Shown here: positions 47,713 to 56,900 of the stretch, piece by piece | Numbering within the stretch: the stretch's first letter is position 1 | Layout: every line of letters starts with the position of its first letter | Source of the DNA: Branchiostoma floridae | Taxonomy: Eukaryota > Chordata > Leptocardii > Amphioxiformes > Branchiostomatidae | DNA length: 64,000 bases | Direction: 5' to 3' | NCBI RefSeq assembly: GCF_000003815.2 | Contig: NC_049986.1 | Span: 20,303,720 to 20,367,719, forward strand | Position numbers and translations under genes: made by a program | The notes under the pieces: model-generated | Database searches by the model: none | Seen by the model: only the letters and a program-made list of their open reading frames with translations | Told to the model about the DNA's origin: nothing

Positions 47713-47885
47713 TAGCTATGTGGCTAGAAGTGGGTACGACATCAAGAGGACACAGGTTTCGGATCCCGTCACCATTTGCTAGACGTTGTGCCCTTACGCA
47801 AGGGCCTTATGTAATACGACCTTATCCACTCCAATGAGGTGTAATGGTACCTGACGTCTGTTGGGGAAGTAAAAAAAACGGTGAA
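47713..47885 (+). mobile_element. tRNA-derived SINE, diverged
   Basis: The A-box-like tggctagaagtggg and the degenerate B box ggtttcggatccc lie about 40 bases apart. They are followed by gcccttacgcaagggcctta, ccactccaatgaggtgtaat and ggtacctgacgtctgttggg, ending in an A-rich tail (about 47871-47890). The tail block resembles the one associated with the element at 57425-57620. Confidence 0.65.
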
Positions 47886-47889
47886 AGGA

Positions 47890-49010
47890 AAACGGTCTCC
47901 TCCTTCTAGTACCGTTTGTCGGATAACAACCCTTACAGCCCTCTGAAGGCTTTGACATTACCTTTTACATTACCAGTGTATTCCGAAACGAGATTGTATA
48001 CGTAGGCTATGAAGTGTTGTAGTATGAAGTTATTTCTTAACTTCCATTTTGTTACTTATAGAATTCTATTGATGTACTGCTCATTTTTTCCATGTTGGAT
48101 CTTGCTAAGGATCTTGTGTTGTCCTCACGTTTTCCCCAGCATCCCCTGCGGCGTGCGGTAACCAGGGACGCTCGTGACCAGTATTTCCCGTCATGCCACA
48201 TTCCCGTGAAGCATCACTTGCCCCGAAGGATCCCAACATCCAACTGGCCTTCATACGGGATATGGAAAGTAGAACTGGGCAAAGATAGGGCAAAAAATTG
48301 TCCAGGAGAATCAGTCCAAAAAAATATACCTTTCTCTCTTTCTGGTAGCTAAACTCCACATCTATTGCCAGGGAGAGAGATAGATGCAATGATCGATGAT
48401 ATCGTTCCTCTTACGTCACTTTTCGGACATGATGACTATTCGTATTTTAAAACTGGTGATGACCTTACGTCATACTATTATAGAGAATAACTTTTGTAGC
48501 ATAGTTTACCAGACTGTCCAATTATTATCAACGAATGTAGATCTTAGATTCTGCCGTCACTGATCATTGTAAATTCTAGTGGTCCCCGTTTTATAAACGT
48601 TTCTACAGGAAGAAGAGACGTGATCATAATGAGAGACAGAGACCCAAGACCTATTTTCGTAATACTGTAATTCTGTGGTTCCCATAAGTGAATCAGTGGT
48701 ATGATTTCGCTCAAAACATCGCTTACTCGGAAAGTGCTGTTTTTTTCGTACCCATCGGTGCACCTGTACATCGTTTCACGGTCTACTAGAACAACCCAAA
48801 TATTGTCGTCCCGCTTCGCTACAGATTGCTCACATGGTCATCACCGTTGACCTGGAGGACCATTTTGCCGTATTTTTCACCGCCTTTACGTTGACCTGAT
48901 GTGTTCTCAGAAGTACGTATTTACGATAGTCATTTCCTCGTGCTGTGGTGCAGGTTATTAGTACCAGTCCGTACCAATTTGCCATCTGCTCGACTCACAA
49001 GCGTTTTCAG
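47890..49010. other. Noncoding stretch, nothing recognised
   Basis: No supported feature. Confidence 0.35.
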
Positions 49011-49014
49011 AAGG

Positions 49015-49212
49015 TCGTACTGTAAATGCAGAAACTTTCGCGGTGGTTTATTGTTCACGGTTTTTGCGGTGGCCTTTTCACCGCGAAGTTAAGACCACCG
49101 CGAACTTAAAACCACCGCGAACACTTTTCCATGACAGTAAGGGTTGGTGCTACAGCGAGCTTTAAAACCACCGCGAAATGTTCCTTTTCCTGCTACCGCG
49201 AACTTAAATACA
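49015..49212. repeat. Inverted-repeat cluster built on 'accgcgaa'
   Basis: tttcgcggtgg and gcggtgg on the left face repeated ccaccgcgaac/ccaccgcgaaa on the right, giving at least five copies of (c/t)accgcgaa in two orientations. It probably represents a degraded MITE. No open frame. Confidence 0.7.
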
Positions 49213-49214
49213 TT

Positions 49215-52150
49215 TATTTACGAAACCCGTTTCCTTGTCAGAGGCTGATACCGCTAATTAGAAACAGTTGCCTGTTCTTGCCCTTCTGTCCCTTCAGAGA
49301 TCGCTTTTCAAGGCAGATTGTCATTTCTGTCGGAGCTGTTCTGAGATGTACTGAAGACTCTAGCTCTCTAATTTAAAAGAAATCCTCCACAGATGTAGAC
49401 CACTTCTGTCTCTTTACCCTGTTGGCCTTTATATCCACTTTCAGCGCTAGGTGACGTCAACACGCTTCTAGGAAAGCACCGTCTGTCTTCTTTATCTATA
49501 GAAAGTGCTATAACCCAATTTTACTGTTTACATTGTTTTCAGCCGTGTACGGAGAAGAGGATATTGTCATCATTTGCTGTTTGCATGACACACGAAGACT
49601 CGCAATTAGTACATGGAGTAGTCTTTACAGCCATGGGGACGAGCTCAAACTTGTAACAAACGAGTCGATTATTTCGAACATGTAGACGGTTCAACGTGTC
49701 ACAAATTGTACCCAATGACAAAAATCACTGTAAAAATCTTGACAAATGACAATGCTAGTTAAATCTCTTAAACATTTACTAATCCCTCAGCCTGGCCACA
49801 GACGATTCCAAACATGTAGATAGTTCAACATCGGTCACAAATCAACGCAAATGACAAGAGTCACAAATTAGATTAAGGTCATGGGTAGAGCCACGACTTT
49901 TCATCTAATCCAGTTACAATGTCTTATTCATCTGCCCCCACCCACAACCCCTTGCCAATGCACTATCTAAAACACATTCAAACATTTGATACAAATGGAG
50001 TCGACTAATTTTGAAGGCGTTTGTGTACCTGTGGAATGAAGCACACAATACAACACAAAGCAGCTAGTTTCTCTGTGCCAATTCTGTTAGATTCCCCGCC
50101 GGTTACGTGTGGGCCATCTCGTCACGCCCTCACGATGTTTACAGTGGGGGAAAGCTTCAGATACTTGTGCCAATTAAGGGTAATTAAGCACTGCTTTGGA
50201 AACTTAGAGGTGGGAAGAAAAGTTCTCACGCTCGGTGAGTCATACGGGCTATTCCATTTTCTGTTCAGGGGAGCGGAGGGTAAAAAGTCGTCTAAGATCT
50301 CAATTGAAGTGTTAAAATCCGTTTGTCTTGACGAAAGTCTGCAATGTTTTTTTTTCAAATCTTTGTCGATGAGTATAACATACTGTAATGAACAATAGCC
50401 ATGAAGTGTTCTCATGTTATATGCCTTTTCCTTGAATTATGCATCTAATATCAAGTTATAGAAATGAAGACAAAGAAGGAAAGAAATACGTACATTTCCA
50501 ATCAATGTCCAATTCAAAAACTAGCAAATTCCATATTGATCTTATATAAATGATATCCACGAATATGCAATAAATCTGATCATGGTGACAATAATTTTAA
50601 TTATCCGGCAACACCACAGTAATATAACACACACCAACACTGGGATGATGAATGATTTGCCTTCAACATGACAAACCTATCGTCTGTGATCCGAAATGTA
50701 TCATGCAACAAACCATTGCACGAGTCGAGAGGATTTTCACTTCTGGATTCAACACCAAACACGTCAGACTATATATCAACTATCGGGAACAACAAAATTG
50801 CTTTCGATTTTTGTTCCCGGACTCGTTACAGCCCAATAGAAGCCTGTTACTCTCCGGTTCCGTCCGTGGAGTGTGAGACTTCCTTGTTTGTCTCAGCTGG
50901 TAGACAAATGAGCTCGTGTCAGGGGGGCCAATTGGACCAAGCGACGATTTTTCTCCCAGCCAGAAATCGTTTCTCAAAAGTCGGTGAAGCGAAATGCTGA
51001 ACTGGTATGTGGAATTGCGGCAACTGTGATATATCATTTTCACGGCAATTTTTGTATGGTTGTCTGAATTTCTGTGCCTCGCCTCTGCAAAAAAGAGCAA
51101 TTTCTGATCCCATAGCCGTGCATGTCAAAACCAAGCACGATTCATAGCTACCCATCTAACTGCCACCTAATGCAATCGCAGTTGCTCCAGTGCCTGGGAT
51201 TTGCGATCGCACTGTTTAACGCACGCCGCCTAGCGGAATAAGTAAGGACGTTAAATCTCATATGCAACTGACAAAGACAGTATAATAACGCTCATTATCA
51301 TATAGCCAGGGGACGTGGGCCAATCAGAAGGTCCCATTTCATGCTGGTTATAATGCCGTAACAACCGTGCATTAAATTTTTGATTATCGCACGTGTGCAT
51401 TAAAAACTTTTGAAAGTTTAAACCAATCAGAAGGACAGGCAAACAGGACGCTGGCCAATCAGAATGAGATATCCAGGAATCGTCCATCTGCCAAGATAGG
51501 GGAATAAGTACAGGTATGGCAGGGGGAATGGCTCCCTCTATTAACATCGGTAGTGCGTGTTTCTTTGTTCAAAGAAAACATTTGCCGTCTTAAAACAACA
51601 TTGAATTACCTATAATAGTTAAGACAATAAAATCTATTTCAAGTCATGTCCAATTTAAACTGCAAAATGGAAAATAAAATTATTTGCACCCCCGCCCATT
51701 CAAGTTCAGACGACAATAACACCACGGTCCGCCATTGAGTAGCGGTCATGGCGCTGGAGGACCAAAATGCTACCTTTCTTTGGAGAAGACGTGTCTGAGT
51801 TCGTAGTGAACGATATTCTCCAGAGCTGTGAAGCACAGGGATCCCGGAATGCCTCAGGAAAGCCGGTAGAGATTTAGCGCCTGATACGAACGAACTCGAC
51901 AAACTGGAGAATGGGCGAGTGGAGAAATACGGAGCGTGCAACAGTTTGTAACATAATGAATCGACTTTGTTCTTATTTTAAGCCTTGGAACAGAAATACA
52001 TTTCACGTACAAATTTTATGTTGTTCAAATTCACTGTTCAAATTTATGTACTGAATAAAAGATGTATGTTTTATAAAGGAATTTGTCGCTCCTACTCAAC
52101 CGGAAACTCTACTCTACTCTACTCTACTCTTAAATGGGTCAGTGTGGGTA
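49215..52150. other. Noncoding stretch with a small direct repeat
   Basis: gaacatgtagacggttcaac (49678) and aacatgtagatagttcaaca (49812) start a diverged repeat of about 132-bp period. A (CTCTA)n run lies at 52107-52130. Near 51748-51880 short frames with a good initiation context (gcggtcATGGCG) exist but are interrupted. Not called as a gene. Confidence 0.4.
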
Positions 52151-52154
52151 AGCT

Positions 52155-52352
52155 ATATGATAATAGGGTTAATGACCCACCTGTTCCTCGGTATATATGG
52201 TGTCATAACGCCTGGTCCTTTGCTATAACCACCTCATAAAACCACCTCGTTCGCTTCGCTCACTCGGTGGTTTTATTCGATGGTTATAGCAAAGGACCAG
52301 GCGTTATGACACCATATGCACCTAGGGGCGGGTCATTAACCCTTAATTATGA
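52155..52352. mobile_element. Foldback element, ~90-bp arms
   Basis: The left arm (gggttaatgaccc, then atggtgtcataacgcctggt, then cctttgctataaccacc) is repeated in inverted orientation on the right, ending gcgggtcattaaccc. Some pairing extends outward (left tatgataatag, right ttaattatgata). The small centre contains aaaccacctcgttcgcttcg. The arms are nearly identical, so it is young or actively homogenised. It has no coding capacity. Confidence 0.9.
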
Positions 52353-52359
52353 TACCACT

Positions 52360-53850
52360 CCTGCTATTTAGTTCCTTCAGCTATCATATACGAAACAAAT
52401 GGTAACAAACGTGACCAGTATTGATGATAAGTACACGCTACAAAAGCTACATACATGTATGAGAGGCGCTTATCAACTTATGTCGGTTCAACGCGTAAAC
52501 ACAATGGGAACAATTTACGGACAACACCTTTTTCGCATGTCCTCAGGCGACATTGTTGTTCATTGTGCAGAAATCCGCCACCACCCACGTCTGTATACCT
52601 GCATACATACTGCACATTCCGACTGTGGTGAGCTGAAACGTCTGCTGACATCTGAGGAGGTATGTGCGATGTGTTGTCTTCATGTTGGCATAATTTATAG
52701 TAAGTGTTATATCATCTATTTCTACTTCCATTCAAAATGATCTGGTGTCTTTTGTATACTTTGTGTGTACAGAAGCAAGCTTAAGAGTGGAAACCTGACA
52801 AACGTTTAGACTCTAAACAGGAACGGATTAGAGACAATTTTAGGCACGCAAATAAATGCTGGGCGAATTTCAGTTGAAATTGGAGAAATAGCGCATTATC
52901 TTGACACAGTAACACTTGAAAAAAAGTTTCTATGGGCCCCAAGAATGACATTTGTTTCTAACTTGTGAGAGGAAACACTACAGCTGCCATATTATGTGTC
53001 CACCTATCCATTGATTTGGAACCACCCACTTTACTTTAGTTATTTAGGAGGACACATTGTTACTTTAATGACTAATTTTCTTAAGATTACATCTTCTTCA
53101 GAAGATTTATTGGATACGGACTGCAGTGTCTTGTCCCCGCATTGTCCGATTCATGTATCGATCGTAACATAAATAAATCAAGCCTAATAGAGTCAGGAAT
53201 AAAGTGGTAAATGGAAGATTCATGACCTCTGACCCACCGTCGCACGCCTGATTACCCACGAAAAGTTGTCTAACAGCTCTCGGATAATACCATTACGTTG
53301 GAAGGGGGAGGGTATAACCAATACGGACAGTTTAAAACAAAATCTGCATATTCATTGCCCAAAATATAGTTTATTTGCTATGGATAAGTAGTTTGACAAA
53401 AATGGATGAGTACCAAATGCATTTTATGCTGCATTAAGCAACAGTTTTAACCACTGTTTGGCGCATGTCCAATTTTTTGCTAACTTAGAAAGGTGCCAGA
53501 AGGCATTCTGTCCTCACCTTACCGTTCTTAAGGTCAGACATTCAATGAGGGTGGTCCTTTGCGAAGATGTATACAGTCAATTCAGATTAACTTCACCATA
53601 CATCGTACTGCACTCCTTCCATCAAATGATGATTTGATGCCGAGTAGAGATAACGTTTTAGTGATATTTTTATACATTGTGCACATCACGGGTCAACTTG
53701 TTATATCATGTTTGTCATTGCTTACTGCGAGAAAAACATCTAAATGAGTATTGACAAATTACAGAAGACTCCGCAATGAAAGTGTTGAACGTAGTAAAAA
53801 CAATCACTCTAGATTTTTTATTCTTCGCCATCCCGTGTAGATTGAACTAC
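52360..53850. other. Region upstream of the LRR gene
   Basis: It presumably contains the LRR promoter and 5' UTR. I see no clear TATA box. A 113-codon frame (52399-52740) has no recognised domain. Confidence 0.4.
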
Positions 53851-53854
53851 AAAG

Positions 53855-53914
53855 ATGGCGGTGGTACCTGTCAACTTCGTACTGCTGGTGATAGTTTGTG
53901 CACAGTTTCTTCAG
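53855..53914 (+). CDS. LRR gene exon 1: signal peptide
   Basis: Exactly 20 codons; hydrophobic core FVLLVIVC. Donor CTTCAG|GTAAGT, phase 0. Confidence 0.88.
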
Positions 53915-56900
53915 GTAAGTACTACTACAAACTCATCAGATATGCAGAAATAGCTTGTTCTCGCCATTCTAAATTTACGAACCTGTAGGTCCTGATGTGG
54001 GCCATGTTTAGAACCAGGTCTTAAAAAGACATTCAATATTGGCGTTGTCACTGTTTTGTGACTTGACCTCTGCTAGATGGTGGTAAGGTATCTAAGAAAA
54101 AATACCTTCTGTGATTAGGAAGAAACAATATAAGTTTGGTTCCTTAGCAGCAGTTTTGGAACTGTAGCCATCTATTTGGAGACTTTGAAATGTGAGAACA
54201 GTAAAGGGCAAAAATAAATTTCATTTCTACGCAGACCCAAGCCTGTCCCTCCCGCTGTACGTGTGAGCTATCGGAGGTGTACTGCAGCCGCCGGCAGCTG
54301 TCCGACATCCCGTCTGGAGTTCCGCCCAAGACTGAGCTGCTGGACCTGTCTCAGAACCAACTCAGGAGGATACCGAGGAAAGGCTTCAAGGTTTGGAACT
54401 GTAGCCATCTATTTGGAGACTTTGAAATGTGAGAACAGTAAAGGGCAAAAATAAATTTCAAGTATCATGGACCCTAATGAGAGAATTGGCATACTATAGA
54501 GCCTTTGTGAAGATCATCAAAATTTAGATCCTAAACAGCAAAACCTAAAGATTCTGGAAACAACGACAGATATACGAATCGAGAGGTGTTTTTTTAAAGA
54601 TTACTATGGTCTGTAGTAAAATTCAATTTTTTTTAGATTGCCAGTGTCCATACAGAAACCTGAACACTATACTTAGGACCAGACATTCGTGTCTGATTCA
54701 TCTTGAGGTCATTTCGTTAGGTATCTTGCATCACATTCACATCGAGAATTTCCTTACCTCCTCTCCCTCTATCTCATTTAATATTTCATCACCTATTTAA
54801 TATTTCATCACCTAACCTTACATCGCCTTCCCTTACTTCAGCTTGCCTCGCCTTTCCCTTGCCTTATCTTTAAGAAACACGTGCCCAGTAAATGATTATG
54901 ATGTTCCTGACCATCACTGCAGGACCTGAAGTACCTGCGACAGCTCCGTCTGGACGACAACCACATCGAGAAGCTGGAGGACGGCGCCTTTGATGGTCTG
55001 GAGAACCTGCAGCGTCTCTGGCTGCTGGATAACAGGATCAGGTCTCTGTCAGCCGGGGTCTTCATCGGCATGCCACAGGTACGGGGCATGGACAAAAGTG
55101 TTATCTGGGTTTAGAGGTGCTGACTTGACATGTCGACGTCGATTTACATACCTCAGTTTCCTGCACAATGACATATCCTATCATAGAACTAGTCTTTCGC
55201 TAATTCATTCTCATATTCGAAGATAACAACTGGTAGCATGCAGTGTCTGATGTGTTCGAAGATATATGTACTAAAACGCTAGAATTATGTATCACCCATT
55301 TTATATCCGTAAAATGTTTCAGCAAATTGGCTAGTGGCTGAATAACAAAGTCATTTTACACAGCAACGTGTTTTTCTACCGACGTTTCGGTGACCACCTG
55401 TCGCCTTCCTCAAGGCAATTCTAACTGGTTCACATTGCACTGCAGCATAGGTGTGGCTACTTACAGACGCTGTCCCAAACGCAAAGTATTTACATATATA
55501 CAGAGTTATCAATTTACCTATTTTGTAATTAATGCGTTCTGCAGCCCGACCACCTTACATGTTTAAGATATACCGTGTGGACTTTTTCCTCAGCTCTGGT
55601 CGCTGAAGCTGGACAGTAACGACATCAAGGATATTTCTCCTGGCGTGTTCAAACCGCTGTCTAACCTGCGCTGGCTTCACCTGCACCATAACCACATTAC
55701 TCACACGCCGGGAGGTACGGCTGGGATGATTATCATCCTATTAATTTCTATTGTGTCTCTGAACACCTCCTAAGTGCCTGAAACAATTGGTTAACATTTA
55801 TTGGTGACCCATTATGTTTGCTTACGACCACCAAAACTTTGGGAACACACTTTTAAATTTTTTCATCGTCCTCTATCTTAAATATTTTCGTCAATTCCTT
55901 TAGTCACGGTTGCCCTGCCCTATTGTATCTATTTTCTAATGATAAACATCACAAAATTATTGCATGATAATTGAACTATCTCTTTCTTGCCCTTGCCCTA
56001 TCAGACGAGCTCCAGTCCCTTGGCCATCTCGAGGCGGTAACCCTACACGGTAACGACTGGAAGTGTGACTGTGAGCTGGCGGACCTGACCACCTTCCTGG
56101 GGGAGAACACGGGCAAGCTGAGGTTCGACAGCGGAGTCCCAACACCACCTGCTATTTGTGCTAGACCACAGGTACGGGCATAAAAAACTGTTATCATGAC
56201 TTTGTATAGTAATCCACATTACGTCGATGAAGGTTAAACATCCAGATAACAAGATACGTCAAATAGCATTTACCCAAGCGACTGGATATGTTTTATTTTT
56301 GAATATTACGGTTTTCCAAAGCCATACCAGTTGCTTGGCTTACTGCTGTTTGTCGTAAACTTCCACATTACCTTACCCTTTTGTTCCTTAACATTACAGC
56401 AATATGGGATATTTTTTGACAATAAATCACAATATCACAATGATATCACAATTTAAAACGTGTTGAAAGTCACAGACATTCCATGGATGGTAAACATCGG
56501 TCCAATAGTGCTGTAGCTACAAAATGTACATGTAGCTGCTCACTCACAGATCACATGTTTAGATGGTCAAAGTTTCATTGAAAACAACAAGAACTGCTCA
56601 GTGTCACCTGAAACGTACAAAGTCACATCCACATGCTTGAGTAAATGCCTCTTGGTTTATTTATTTTATTTATTTATTTATTTATTTATTAGGATTCTCC
56701 ATTTGGAGGGTATGGCGAAACAGGTGTTAAGGACACCTTTTCAAAGCCGCCATACACAAATGTGCACATGTTCGCACATGTCTACACGCGGCGGGGTTAT
56801 ACCGCCCCTTACGGGGTGATATACCCTTTCGCTGGCTGATACGGTATGTAGGTTTGCCAGGCCTCCAACCGGGTGATTTGAAGTGAATCACCAACTCCAG

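Noticed and set aside
51748-51880. Good-context ATG and a protein-like 36-codon frame (LPFFGEDVSEFVVNDILQS)
   Set aside because: Starts fall in two different frames, both close quickly, and no donor or partner exon is visible.
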